Below the pieces are notes generated by a model. It had not been told where the DNA came from, made no database searches, and saw only the letters and a list, made by a program, of their open reading frames with translations. 64,000 bases of DNA from Ilex aquifolium. Lineage: Eukaryota; Streptophyta; Magnoliopsida; Aquifoliales; Aquifoliaceae. Of the stretch, positions 35,455 to 48,046 are shown in pieces. The stretch's first letter is position 1; the number at the start of each line of letters is the position of its first letter. Where the stretch lies: NCBI GenBank assembly GCA_951799425.1, contig OX637394.1, positions 8,877,501-8,941,500 of the forward strand, written 5' to 3'. A program made the position numbers and the translations under genes.

Positions 35455-37878
35455 ATTCAATACCCACATTTTGCTCTTGGTCTCGGGGATTGACTCCCAA
35501 AACTACTGACAGAGCTAACAAATAGAAAGCTAGGTAGCCATTTTTTAGTCTCTAATTGTCAAAATGTCACTCCAAATTCAAAATTTTTCACTCCAACAGA
35601 GGTGACATCAAGGGTTGAAAAATGACAACAATGCTCTTGGAATGACAATTTTGACAACTCTTGAGAGAGAAAGGGAGAGGTTACAAATGAGTTGATGAAT
35701 ATAGATCTGTTAAATTGCTCAATAATTCAACGATAAATATAGATCCAACGATTCATATAGATTGATGAATGAAAATATGAAAATGACACCCCATTTTAGC
35801 ACCTGTCATTGGAGTAGATTTATAATTCAGGGATGTCAAAACACTGTTCAAAGTTACAAATAGGTGATTTGACACCCCAAAATGACAACTCCCTTTGGAG
35901 TTGCTTTTAGAAAATCAAATTCAAAGTATGTATGGGTGTGGGTGGGTGTGTCGGTGTGGGTGCTTGGGCATGTGTTGTGTGTGTTTGTTGTGTTGTAGAG
36001 GGATTTTGGGTGAGAGAGATGTTTTCCGTGTCAAGTAAGTCCTTGTAGCCAACCGGTTTGCTCTTAATAAAAAAAAAAAGACGTGTTCGTGTTGTTTAGT
36101 ATAGACAAAATCTAATTGAACCTTTTACTGAAATATTAGGTTGTCTTTATTCTTTTCGGTCAATCAAACATAGAGTTAGTTAGTTCAACAATCAATCAGA
36201 ATTGTCGGGCTCAACGAATGCAGCATTCACTCATTCTTGGGCCTTCGGGCCCTTAGGGACGACTCCAGTCAAACAATACAAAAAAATGACATTGACCAGC
36301 CACACCAAATATCACGTAGAGAGAAGAGAAAGAGGGGGAGAAAAGGAGAGGGGTTTTGGGTGTGAGAGAGATTGAAGTATTTGGACAACATAGCATTATT
36401 GAAAGTGAGTATCTCTTGGCAACGAATCTTGAAAAGCCAACGGGACTTAGATATTATAGTAGTTCATGTTATGAAGTGAGTGTCCACTGTCCACCCTTGG
36501 TCTTCACAAATCAATCATCCAGATAACGCATGAAACACTATGCATAGGGACAATGATTGCAAGGCCAAAACTCAAAAGGACTGAGATTTTGATTTTGATT
36601 TTGATTTGAAAAATTGACTTCATATGGATGAATTTTTCATAATTGCAAGTCACATATGTGATATTGTTTTTCACATGTTAACTTTCCTATATTTACTAAC
36701 TTATTTTACAAAAATATTGTCTCCCAAATAAGATGACACTCTCACCATCAAGAAGTAAGAGGTCTAAATAATATTTGTCTTAATTTCAAAGGTACACTCA
36801 AGTGTAAATGATCAAATTATTGTAATAATCTCGAAAGTCTAAGGTCGATCATGAGAGAATAAATAACTTGAATAGTAGTCAAAGGAAAAATGAGATTGTC
36901 CCGAAAAAGTATAAATGTTTAGAAAACAATTTTAAAAGTAAACTTTAGAGTAACATAAATTGAAAAAACAATCTTTTTGCCAAGGGATCGATCCCATATA
37001 TCTTGTTAACATGTTTTTTCTTGCAAACATCATTTGGATCGATCTTTTGATAAATGGATGGGATCGATTCCCATTAATTTTCTCAAAAATAATTTGGATC
37101 AATCCCTAAAACAAATGAAGCAGTCTCTTTTATGTTTTATTTGGTACGATAGAAAAATAGAAGGATAAAAAGTTAAAAAAAATGAAAAGTTGGAGGCATA
37201 GATAAAATATCATATTTGGTAAAAAAAGAAAAAATGAAGGATGAAAAAGTGGATGAATGAGTTTTCCTTCTAACTCACCAAAATCAATCTCACCAAAATT
37301 GGAAGGAAAGTGGATGAAAAGTTAATTATTTGTGTTGAAAAGTATCTTATTTGTCTATATATCCTGTGATATATACATATATTATGTTTATGTATACATT
37401 AATATCATATATAAATACAATTATAAAATACATATTTTTAATATTTTTAAAAAAAATATATAAAATATAAAAATATTTTTTCCATCTTACTAAGTACAAA
37501 AAAAAATTAATCATTTTTATTTTTTATCCATCCTACCAAACACAAATGAAAAAAATTGTATCATTTCTACTTTCCTTCTTTTAAGAATATAAAATATATT
37601 TCTCCTACTTTTCATTCATCGTACTTTTCATCCTTCATATCAAACGGAGCATTATTCTTCTAATCTTTCAAATTCACTTTTTCAATTTAATTCTCATGCT
37701 GTTAATTTGTCGTGCACATATGTTTCTATTACGTCCCCACTTTATAAATCATGTAATTTATCTATAAAATATTAACAGAAACCCAAACCAGCAGAAAATA
37801 TTAAAATTGACATTATCGACAAAAAAATTGTATAAATTATCAACAATAATATATCAAATTAAAATATCATATTTTTCA
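35455..37878. other. Repeat-rich spacer
   Basis: No gene is recognised. The stretch 35500-35915 has diverged inverted halves (ctccaacagaggtgacatc vs gacaactccctttggagttg) and may be a MITE. The stretch 37132-37650 is a MITE listed separately. The direct motif tgggatcgat(c/t)c recurs at about 36980-37130. Confidence 0.4.
37132..37650. mobile_element. MITE, tgctccgtttgata family
   Basis: The left end reads tttatttggtacgatag and the right end, inverted, tgctccgtttgatatgaagg. The interior carries inverted copies of aaggatgaaaag. The element at 45075-45607 shares the right end (tgctctgtttgatacg) and interior motifs. Confidence 0.5.
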
Positions 37879-38762
37879 GGAATAATTATATTCAGACTCT
37901 CTGAAGTTTGTCACTTAATCACTTATATCCCCTGACATTTAAAATATTACATACAAACTCTCTGAGATTTGTACACGCGTAACACTTAGACCCCTGTTAT
38001 TAATGTCCACTAATATATCCGTAAATAAATTATACTCGGACTTCTTGAAGTTTGTAGGCATATAATACTTAGACTCCTTAAATTTAAAATGTTATACTTC
38101 AACTAAAAATATTCCAATTAAAGATAGAATATCAAATATTTTAAATTTTACAATCAAAATTCCAAAATTCATATTATATTATGTTATTTATTAAAATAAA
38201 ATCAAAAATAAAAATATAATTTTTTCTTAAAAAATTATAATTAGTATATAGTTATACTATCTATTAGAATAAAACTAAAAAATTAAATAAGAGGTCAAAC
38301 TGTAATGAACATAATATCTTCTACCTTTAATTGGGATAATTTGGTATTTTAATTTGGTCGTTTAAACGATTAAATTAAATTCCAATAGATAGTATAATTG
38401 TATACTAATTATAATTTTTTAAGGAAAAAATAGATTTTTATTTTAAATTTTATTTGAATAAATGACATAATAGAACAAGAATTTTAATTATAAAATTTAA
38501 AATATTTGATATTCTATATTTGATTGAAGTATTATTAGTCTAAATATAACATTTTGAACTTGAGAGGTCTAAATATTACAATCCTACAAATTTTAGGGGG
38601 TGTGGGTGTAATTTACTAACGTATATTCTAACCGACATTGACGACAGGGGTCTAAGTGTTACGCGCGTACAAACTTCAGGAGGTCTGTATGTAATATTTC
38701 AAATGTCAGAGAGTTTGAGTGATTAAGTGACAAACCTCAGAGGGTCTAAGTATAATTCTCTC
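37879..38762. mobile_element. Mutator-like MITE with long inverted repeats, family B
   Basis: Arms of roughly 350-400 bp are inverted copies of each other. The outer part reads tttgtcacttaatcac then cctgacatt and the matching inverted block on the right. Flanking 9-bp sequences, tatttttca (37870-37878) and tatttttta (38763-38771), match at 8 of 9, fitting a Mutator target duplication. It encodes nothing. Confidence 0.85.
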
Positions 38763-38771
38763 TATTTTTTA

Positions 38772-39208
38772 TGTTAATCAATATTTAATGGTGATTAATG
38801 AAAAACATCGAATTTTAAATCAACTTAATCAACATAGATCGACTTGAAATTTTAAATCCAATTTCAGTTCAAATCAATGAAATTCGATTGATTAACAAAG
38901 CTTAACAATGAGAATTGGGGAGCATCTTTTTTGAGACATGATGCATCTTATTCTTGCTGCAAATTTTGGATTTTTCAAATAAAGGACAGGATTTCACAAA
39001 AAAAAGATTTAATCACTAAAATCCACTTGGTCATTATTCCAAGAATATTTAATCGGAAAAAATCGAATATTTTATTCCTCATCACCACCACGCACCATGA
39101 TTGACCATCATCATCACATCATCTACCTCACCCATTCCCAATCCTCTCTCTCACTCTCACTCTCACACCCCCATTCCCCTTACTCTCTGCTTCATCTTCG
39201 GACCAGAA
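38772..39208 (+). promoter_or_regulatory. Upstream region of the FLA gene
   Basis: This ~440-bp stretch lies between a Mutator-like MITE and the FLA start codon. The 5' leader from about 39080 is ct/ca-rich. An in-frame upstream ATG at 39101 would add 36 residues that look like leader, not protein. No clear TATA box could be chosen. Confidence 0.4.
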
Positions 39209-40477
39209 ATGGCTCTTTCCTCCATTTCCCATTTTACCCTTCTCACATTCCTCTATTTTCTCATCTTCTCTTCACACCACATACCCATTGTAGCCTTTAA
39301 CATCACCAATTTTTTATCCTCCAACCTCGATCTTTCCGACTTCACCAACCTCCTCACCACCACCTCCGTCGCCGCCGATCTGACCCAAAGAACTGCCGTC
39401 ACACTCCTTGTCGTCCCCAACACCTATCTCCGCTCCTCCGATCTGACCCACCACCCTTACACCCCCTCTTCCACCAACCTCGCCGATGTTTTCCGCTACC
39501 ATGTCCTCCTCGAATACCTCTCTTTGTCTGACCTCCAAAGTGTCCCACCCAACGGAAAACTAGTCACCACCCTCTTCCAAACCACAGGCAGAGCCACCGG
39601 CAACTTCGGCTCTGTCAACATCACCCGTAACCCCACTACCAACACCGTCACCATCTTCTCACCCACCACCAACGCTACCATTCTCTCTCTCATCAAATCC
39701 TTGCCGTACAACATCACCATCTTCTCCGTCAATTCCCTTCTCGTCCCTTACGGATTCGATCTCATGGCTTCCGAAACAAGACCCCCTTTGGGTCTCAACA
39801 TCACCAAAACCCTCATCGATGGCCACAACTTCAATGTGGCGGCTTCAATGTTGGCGGCATCAGGCGTCGTCGAAGAGTTCGAAGCGGATGAGGGTGGTGC
39901 CGGAATTACTCTCTTTGTCCCCACCGACGATGCGTTCTCTAATCTACCCGCGACAGTGAGATTTCAATCTCTATCAGCTGATCAGAAAGCTGTGGTCTTG
40001 AAATTTCATGTTTTACATTCCTATTATCCACTTGGGTCGCTCGAGTCAATCGTGAACCCGGTTCAGCCTACATTGGCTACGGAGGATAAGGGAGCTGGAA
40101 GCTACACATTGAACATTTCTAGGGTTAATGGGTCGGTGGCGATTAATACTGGGATTGTTCAAGCGTCAGTGACACAGACGGTGTTTGATCAGAACCCGGT
40201 AGCCATTTTTGGGGTTTCCGAAGTGTTGTTGCCCACGGAGATTTTTGGGAAGAACCCAATTTTGGTTAACAAGCCTGGTAATAATGGTGCAACGGGTAAT
40301 GCTCAGCCGCCTGATATTTCTCCGTCACCGGAAATTTCACCGGAATTGTATGGACCGCCGAGTCATTTGTCTTCTCCGCCGGGATTCCGCGAGGACATAC
40401 GATCTGTAGCGGCCAATAATGGAGTTCGGAGAGCCAGTGTGGCTCTTTGGTTTATAGGGTTTTATGTATTGGTATGA
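39209..40477 (+). CDS. FLA4: Fasciclin-like arabinogalactan protein (FLA4/SOS5 type)
   Basis: A single exon of 422 aa. I chose the ATG at 39209 (MALSSISHFTLLTF...) because it puts a hydrophobic signal peptide (about 1-27) at the very N-terminus. The first fasciclin domain covers about 28-180 (TLLVVPNTYL; FRYHVL). The second covers about 200-350 (HNFNVAASMLAASGVV; ITLFVPTDDAF; LKFHVLHSYYPL). At least six N-glycosylation sequons are visible. A proline/serine stretch (QPPDISPSPEISPELYGPP) is a likely arabinogalactan attachment region. A short hydrophobic C-terminus (ASVALWFIGFYVLV) fits GPI-anchor addition. The protein should sit on the outer plasma membrane or in the wall. Arabidopsis FLA4/SOS5 acts in root cell expansion, salt response and seed mucilage. 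Two-domain architecture, lack of introns and length fit FLA4, but the exact orthologue is inferred from memory. Confidence 0.88.
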   Translation: MALSSISHFTLLTFLYFLIFSSHHIPIVAFNITNFLSSNLDLSDFTNLLTTTSVAADLTQRTAVTLLVVPNTYLRSSDLTHHPYTPSSTNLADVFRYHVLLEYLSLSDLQSVPPNGKLVTTLFQTTGRATGNFGSVNITRNPTTNTVTIFSPTTNATILSLIKSLPYNITIFSVNSLLVPYGFDLMASETRPPLGLNITKTLIDGHNFNVAASMLAASGVVEEFEADEGGAGITLFVPTDDAFSNLPATVRFQSLSADQKAVVLKFHVLHSYYPLGSLESIVNPVQPTLATEDKGAGSYTLNISRVNGSVAINTGIVQASVTQTVFDQNPVAIFGVSEVLLPTEIFGKNPILVNKPGNNGATGNAQPPDISPSPEISPELYGPPSHLSSPPGFREDIRSVAANNGVRRASVALWFIGFYVLV

Positions 40478-41209
40478 CATTAAATTACATTATTTCTCAA
40501 GGAAATTACCATTTTTTTTCTGGGTTTTTAGTTGTTGTTGTTGTGGTTTCTTTTTGACACGGAGAATTGAATTGGGCTTACAAAAGCAGCCATTTTTCTT
40601 CTGGGATTCTTGAGGGAGATTTTAATTTCGCCTTTATGTAAAAAAAGTAGCATTTATTTCTTCTCTCCATCCTTCTGCATTGTTGTTGTAAAAAGAAGTT
40701 GAATTTTGGTGTATAATTATGAAATCTGTTGTTTGTATAAATCTGGGTAAGCTTTTAACTTTTTATCAGTTTCGCTTTCTTTACATTCTGGAGTGGTTTA
40801 TATTGATTGTCTCTACAGAAAATCTGCAGACTCTTCGCAGTTGTAGTTAAAATTCTCGATACAAAGAGTCAAAACCACAGATAGAGCTTTCTTAGCCCTA
40901 GATTCTTCTATCAGTAAGTACTCTCTCTCTCTCTCTCTAATTTTTTACTTTTTCCCAAAAGTACTGTTGTTTTGTTTGTATTTTTCTTTCTACCGGGCAC
41001 AGTTGCAGAATGAAACTTTTTGCTCAAGTGTACCATACAATATTTAACCTGAGGTACTATTCCGACGGAAAGACTTTAGGTTATTTTCTGCAATGTTGGG
41101 GGGTTATTTTGGTCAAGTGATAGATGTTTGCATCGACCAAAAATCCTGTTTGGATTCTAATCTAATGGCACTTTTGTTGATTGTACCACAATTTTCTTTC
41201 TTTTTTTAT
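40478..41209 (+). other. FLA 3' UTR and downstream spacer
   Basis: The stretch up to about 40750 is T-rich and transcribed-looking, with taattatgaaat and other possible poly-A signals. A ct microsatellite is at 40920-40940. No further gene is seen. Confidence 0.4.
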
Positions 41210-42230
41210 GGATAATTACACTCACACCCCTTTAGGTTTGTCACTTAATCACTCAGACCCCCTGACATTTGAAATATTACACACAGACCCCCTGAGGTTT
41301 ATACGCGCGTAACACTTAGACTCCTGTTGTAAATATTATTAATAAATTACACCCAGACCCCCTAAAATTTGTAAATATATATTATTTACACCCCTTAAGT
41401 TTAAAATATTATACTTAGACAACAAATATTTCAATCAAAGATAAAATATCAAATATTTTAAAGTTTACAATTAAAATTCATGTTCTATTGAATCTTTTAT
41501 TGAAATAAAATCAAAACTAAAAATTCAATTTTTTAAAAAAAAATCGTGATTAGTATACAATTATATTGTCTATTGAAATTTAATTTGGTCGTTTAAACGA
41601 CCAAATTAAAATACCAAACTACCCCAATTAAATCTAAAAGATATTGTGTCTATTACAGTTTGATCTCTTATTTAATTTTTTAGTTTTATTTAATAGATAG
41701 TATAATTATATACTAACTATGATTTTTTTTTTTTAAAACTAGATTTTTATTTTTGATTTTATTTCAATAAATGACATAATATAATATGAATTTTATATGT
41801 AAAATTTATGTTCTATTATGAATGACTTAGACCCCTTGTTTGATTTTTTAGCTTTATTCCAATAGATAGTATAATTGTATACTAATTAAGATTTTTTAAG
41901 AAAAAATTAAAATTTTATTTTTAATTTTATTTCAATAAATGATACAATATAACATGAATTTTTGTTGTAAAATTTAAAATATTTGATATTCTATTTTTGA
42001 TTAGAATATTTTTGATCTATGTATAATATTTTAAACTTAAGGAGTCTAAGTATTATATACTTACAAACTTCAAGGGGTTCTAAGTGTAATTTATTAATTG
42101 ATATATTTACAACAGGTGTCTAAGTGTTACGCACGTACAAACTTCAAGGGGTCTGTGTATAATATTTCAAATGTCAGGGAGTCTGAGTGATTAAGTGACA
42201 AACCTCAGGGGGTGTGGGTGTAATTCTCCC
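41210..42230. mobile_element. Mutator-like MITE, family B, second copy
   Basis: It has the same end blocks as 37879-38762: ggataattacactcacaccc, tttgtcacttaatcactcag and the inverted forms at the right end. Flanks are T-rich (tttttttat and tttttttta), compatible with a 9-bp duplication but not decisive. Its core has an extra inverted segment, so it is longer (1021 bp). Confidence 0.85.
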
Positions 42231-43267
42231 TTTTTTTTAATAAAAAGTGTTTGACAGTTAAAAAAAAGGTTATTGGTCCCATGATTGGATGGTCACGATC
42301 AAAAGTGGAGATATTTTTTTTTTTTGGACAAATTTTACTTTGCAAGGTTGCACTTTGAAAGATTTTAAATTTTTTATTTTATACTTCTAAAGATTACATT
42401 TTTTATATTACACCTTTAATATATCAAAAATATTGTAATATAGCCATTCTGTTAAATTTTCGTTAATTTTTTCGTTAATATCAATGAGTTGGCTTTTGAC
42501 AAAAAAATAATAGAAATTAGCAAAAAGACTATATTACAGCATTTTTTATACATTAAGGTATAAAACGAAACACTTGAAATCTTTTAAAATAGAGCAATGT
42601 TGTTGAGACCTAATTTGCCGACTTAATTTACTGTGACTTTTGGATTTACTGTAGACTGCATCAAATATTAGAACTTGATATTGATCCAATAATTCTTATG
42701 AAGTTACATCATTATATCAGCAAATTAGATCAATTTTTTAGGTCTAAATAATATTACTCTTTAAAATATAAAATATGAAAAACCCTTCTTCTAAAAAAAA
42801 ATTAGAATAAGTTTAACCCACCACAAAACAAATTTGTGGGATAAATCGATTTTTTAAAAATAGTGGCAATTATTCATTTAAAATGTATAAATTTTTTTAA
42901 TAATATACAACACATAGCACTGCGATTTGGTGTGTGAAAGAAACCACGCAAACGTGGGTCCGAAAAAGCTGATGTTCTCGCATACCAGAGCCGTTGGATA
43001 TTGATTGGCCAATGCTGGATCACTGTGTACGGTAATATGTAATGTTCTTCTTTTCTTTTGGGAACAGTGATCTACACCTAGTGTTGAGTTCTCAGATACT
43101 CTTCTTAGCTGTCTAATGTTAACATGTAAGAAAAAATAATAAAATATGGGCCCATTTGGGATGGGCCATCATTATACAAGTCCTCATAAGGACCCATTGT
43201 GCAGTATCTTATATTGGGCTTTATCTTCTAAGACAGTGGACATGATCTGTTCAGAGTGTGAGAACTA
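42231..43267. other. Spacer with a MITE
   Basis: The segment 42590-42770 starts gagcaatgttgttgagacct and ends aggtctaaataatattactct, an inverted pair in the same group as 1277-1450. No gene is seen. Confidence 0.45.
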
Positions 43268-43608
43268 GGGCATGTTTGGTTTGATTTTCAAAAACTGTTT
43301 TTTGTTCTCAATTTTCTAAAAACAATGAAAAGTTGTTTGGTTTGATTTGTTGTTCTTCAATTTTCAGAAAAAAGAGAGAAGTGAAACATAAAAATTGAAA
43401 ACAAGCCCAGCTTTGTTTTCGGTTGTTTTGGAGACAAAAGAAGGGAAAAAGGCAAAATACGGAGATCCCTTTCTTTTTAATGAAGTCCGACCTTCGAACT
43501 TCCTTAGCAGCAACAAGACTATTGTCTTTTCTCCCTTTTTTTTTTCTTTCTCAAGCCTTCCTCTCTTTCTCTCACTCCACTTCGGGAAAATAAGACCAAC
43601 GATCTCAA

Positions 43609-43645
<37 letters not shown>

Positions 43646-44310
43646 GCTATTTCAAGGCGTCGGCTGGGATGATCTCAAGGCTCCAACGTCGATATGGGTT
43701 GATCTCCTTCAGATCTGGGTTGATCTCCTTCAAATATGAGTTCAAATTTGTGTTGATTTTCTTCAGATCTGAGCGATGTGTGTGTGTGTGCGTGTGTGTA
43801 TATATATATATATACGTGATGGGTGTGTTTCCTGGTGATGTGTGTGTGTATTGTGTAATTGTGTGTGTATACATATATATATTTTGTGTGTGTGTATTGT
43901 ATATAAAGGTGATTGATATATTTTTTAGATAAAGGTCAGTGATATATATTGTTTTAGATAAAGGTCATTGATATATTTTTTAATATTGGTTTTAATATTG
44001 GTTTTATTTTTGATGAATATTATGGAATTTGTTTGGTTTATTTTAAAATTTGGTTTATTTTATTTTTTTTATGAAATTGTCAATCTAAAAATAATTTTTT
44101 TATATTTTTTTATTAATTTTTGAATTATTGTTCAAACATATAATGAGACTGTCCAAATAGGTTTTACTATTTTCTATTCTGTAAAATTGTTTTTGAAATC
44201 ATCTAACCAAACAAGTTTTTCATCTCAGAAAACATCAAAATCACTTTCTTAAAACTCTTCTCAAAAATTGTTTTCGGATACTATTTTTTGAAACGAAACC
44301 AAACAGGCCC
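43268..44310. mobile_element. TIR element with 3-bp target duplication
   Basis: Ends are GGGCATGTTTGGTTTGATTTT and, inverted, GGGCCTGTTTGGTTTCGTTT, with cta on both sides (43265-43267 and 44311-44313). A 3-bp duplication and GGGC..TTTGG end fit a PIF/Harbinger-like element. A ct microsatellite (43612-43642) and gt/ta repeats lie inside. The reading frames present are low-complexity and not taken as genes. Confidence 0.65.
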
Positions 44311-44317
44311 CTAATTA

Positions 44318-44756
44318 TCTATTAATTTTAAAAAGGTGCATCTTAGTCTTCTCAAATCCGATATTCACTAGCAGAAGCAGAAATCTCGTGTACTGGACAA
44401 TATTTTTCAGCATCCTCCCTGAACTGATTCATAATTTCTTGAATTAGTAATTTAGAGTTTGATTATTACGTGGGGAGAGGATTACAAAAAATATATTACT
44501 ATGCTTTTTTCAACTTTTTAGGTTGTAGATTACTTTTCTATAATATAAAACATGACATGTTTCAATAAGTCTATCCGATGGTCTCAAATAGACTCATCCA
44601 ACGGTCACCAACATCTCTCTCAAAACCATTCACTTTGAATTTTACATTCCTCTCCTCACTCTTCATTCTCTCTCTCCGAGATCTTCACTCCTCACTTCTC
44701 CAAATTAACCGGTTGATTTACATTACACCGTGTCTTTAGACACGGGTTACCCCTAG
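44318..44756 (+). mobile_element. Small Helitron (3' end certain, 5' end tentative)
   Basis: The 3' end has a perfect 7-bp hairpin, ccgtgtc-ttta-gacacgg (44728-44745), then CTAG at 44753-44756, followed by T. It is closely similar to the 3' end of the 5.3-kb Helitron. A TC start preceded by A at 44318 (TCTATTAATTTTAAAAAGG) would give a 439-bp element. Confidence 0.6.
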
Positions 44757-45900
44757 TTATGTATTAATAGGGAACATACTTAAATTCATGATAAATAATC
44801 GATTATTGCTGGATTTGAAAAGAAGTAATAATAGAGATGGATATGGATTCATCTACTTCCCTCTGTTTAGCGAGATTGGGAGTTATGTCTCATTCCCTCA
44901 TAATTTCTATTTGTGTGTAATCCAAATGCAAAACACTTAACTCACGACTACTAAAGTAATTTAATTTCAGTACTTTTTCCAAGACTTGAACCTTCGTTAG
45001 CATATACAACAATAACTCACTACACGAGATTTTCGCAATGATGATTTCGAAAGTATCATATGTAAAGAGTCTATTTTTGCTTTTATGGTATATTTGACAA
45101 GATGGATGAAAAAAAAAATGATGAAACGTGGAAATAATACACTTTCACTCCCACTTTTTTATCCTTCGATGGAGGAATCATTCATTCCCTCATTTGTGTT
45201 TGGTAAGAGGGATGCAAAATAAGAAAGATTGATTTTTTTTTTTTGTTTGATAGGATGAAAAAGTGGAAGAATGAAAAAAGTATAGATATATATTTTACCA
45301 TTATATTTATATATTAATTTAATATATACATAATATATAATAGATAAATATGATATAAATATATATTAAATGATATATAAATAAATAACATACATTTCAA
45401 TATACATAATTAATTTTTCATACATTTTTCCTCTCAGTTTTAGAGAGATTAATTTTGGTGAGTTGAAAAGAAATTTAATCCATCAACTTTTTCATTAGTC
45501 TTATTATCTTTTCTTATAAAAAATGACATTTTATTTATCCCTCTAACTTTCTATCTTTTGAATTTTTCATCCTTCTATTTTTTTTTAACGTATCAAACAG
45601 AGCATTAGTCTATAGATCAACTCACTCATAATCATTGGGAAGAAGTCAGGCTTGTTTCAATTGGATTGATATTTTGCACACGATTTAAAGTGTTTTTAGC
45701 ATAGGGAACAAAATATATCAAGTGATGTGAAGACCTATGAGAATATGGTGGTCATTGTGCCTCCTTAAATTGCTTTTCAAGTGGATAATATATGAAAAGG
45801 TGGTGGTTATTGGAAATATTGAAGCACATGGGCCATTGAAAGTCCATGTCTTGCTCTTTTGGCCCGGGGCAGGCCCACCACCAGTTGAAAACAATGAAAC
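44757..45900. other. Spacer with a MITE
   Basis: No gene is recognised. The segment 45075-45607 is a MITE related to 37132-37650, ending in tgctctgtttgatacg when inverted. The reading frame at 45737-45940 runs into the next element and has no recognised domain. Confidence 0.45.
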
Positions 45901-45909
45901 TAAAATGAT

Positions 45910-46697
45910 GGGTAATTTAGAAACTGATACACAAATTTAGACTTATTTGAGTTAAACTATATTAAGGAAATTTATGTAACCCTAAGTGCATTTTTTTGAA
46001 AAAAAAGACTAAAAGACCATTTATTATTTCATTATTCTCTCTCTCCTTCTCTTTCTCCATTATTCTCTCACTCTATCTTCCTTATTTTATCTCTATCTAT
46101 CTATCTCTCACATTGATAATTTATTTTTTTTAATATGTAAATATTTGATTTAGTTTTTTCATCTTTCTCTCCCCTATTTTTTTTTCTCGCTCTCTCTCAC
46201 ACTCCCTCTTCCTTTATTTTCTTATTCTCTCTCCTTATATAAACGTTACAACAACATAATTACACCAATCAGTTACAATTACCCTATAATATACCAAACA
46301 GTTACTCATGTGTTCTAATAAACCAAACAGTTACACTAAACAATTACATGAAATTACAACACCAACCCAATTTGTTATTCAGTTATTTACATAAATCAAA
46401 AAATTACACAATATAGTATCACGACATGGTTACACCAAATTGGGTTTATCATTACACAAAAGACTTTAACATTATACTAAATTTGGTATATATAATTGGT
46501 GTAACGATGTCGCGATACTAAATGGTGCAATTATTTAATTTATGTAAACAACTGAATGACAAATTGAGTTGGTGTCAAAATTTTGTACAATTGTTTGATG
46601 TAACTGTTTAGTTTATTAGAACACATGAATAACATTTTGGTATATTATATGACAATTGTAATTGATTGGTGTAAGTGTAATTGTGTTATTGTAATGT

Positions 46698-46775
<78 letters not shown>

Positions 46776-47146
46776 GGTGAGAGAAAATAGGGGAGAGAAA
46801 TGAAAAATAAATCAAATCTTTACATATTTGAAAGGAAAATAAATTATCAATGGTAGATAGAGAGAGAAAATAGGGGAGATATATGGAGAGTAACATGGAG
46901 AGAGATAGATGGAGAGAAAATAGGGGAGAGATAGTGAGAGAGTAATAGAGAGAGGGAGAGAGAGATGGAGAGAATAAAAATTATGCATAATTTAAGAAAG
47001 GTAAGTAAAAAATTTCAAATGTCATTTGAATTTTATACATAATCACAAGAAATTTTATTAAAATTGAACTTAATAGAGTAAAATACTTATTCATACACTT
47101 TTTTTCAAATAAGTCTAAAAAAATGTACCCACGCCAAAAAAAATCC
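45910..47146 (+). mobile_element. Mutator-like MITE, family A, complete
   Basis: It is 1237 bp with perfect 9-bp target duplications, taaaatgat (45901-45909 and 47147-47155). Ends are GGGTAATTTAGAAACTGATA and, inverted, GGATTTTTTTTGGCGTGGGTA, sharing tttagacttatttga inside. The centre is a hairpin with ct/ga arms. A (TA)n-(GA)n microsatellite lies at 46698-46773. It encodes nothing. Confidence 0.93.
46698..46773. repeat. Compound (TA)n-(GA)n microsatellite
   Basis: About 17 ta units run directly into about 18 ga units. Confidence 0.95.
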
Positions 47147-48046
47147 TAAAATGATCTAAGAGGGAAGATAAAGAATGGGGTCTCTTGGGCACTCAACAGA
47201 ACTTCATGTGAGAGTTGCCAATAAAGTTAAGACAATGAGAAAACTACATTACAGTGGACTAGGTATTACTTTTTCGGGGTTAAATTATAAAAAAGAAGAA
47301 AGTTATGATCGAATCTATTATTTTAAGATGGATTGAAAAGATTTAGGATAAATTACACTCACACCCCCGACAATTGATTTTATTACACGGACACCTCTCA
47401 CGTTTCAAAAATTACATTGAAACCCCAATAGTTAGACGGAGTTAACTCTCTTAATAAAAAAACTATTTTGCCCCTTTATTTAACACAAACTCAACCTAAA
47501 CCCCAAGCCCTATCCTTGACCCCAAACCCTAATCTTCACCGTCATCCACAGTGTTCCTCTATCTCTCTCTCTGTCTCAAGGCGAAGAACCAGCTCGAAAT
47601 CATCGGTCTTCTCTTTCTCCTTCACTCCCTCTATATATATATATATATATAAATTGTCAGCCCTCCCCCATCACTGTAGCACCCTCTAGTAGCCACCCTA
47701 TCCAAAACGTTAACCCACCCAAGCAAAGAACGTCGAGAGAGAGAGAAATCGAAAGAATCCAAAGCTTAAAAATTAGAGAAATCAAAATGATAGCAGTGGT
47801 CTAAGGGGTTCGATTTTGACAACGGTGGTTGTTGGGTTGTGTGGGTGGTGTGGTTGAGAAGGTGGAAATGGAGGTGGAGGAGAAGCATATGGTGGGATTT
47901 TGCTGGACTATGGTGGTGGTGTGTGTGTTGTGTGGTTGTGGAGATGAAAGTGGAGATGGAGGTGGTGGGGTTACTCTATTACTGGGCAAGGGCAGTGGTC
48001 TATGTATGCGTGTGAACAGAGAGAGAGAGTTGATTATAGTGGCGGC

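Noticed and set aside
39101..39208. Longer FLA protein from an upstream in-frame ATG
   Set aside because: It would add 36 residues rich in S/P/H before the hydrophobic signal peptide, which fits 5' leader DNA. The ATG at 39209 gives the expected secretory start.
43395..43739. 114-residue plus-strand reading frame in the 43.3-44.3 kb element
   Set aside because: Much of it is translated ct repeat (SLSLSL) and ag-rich leader DNA; no domain and no splice pattern.
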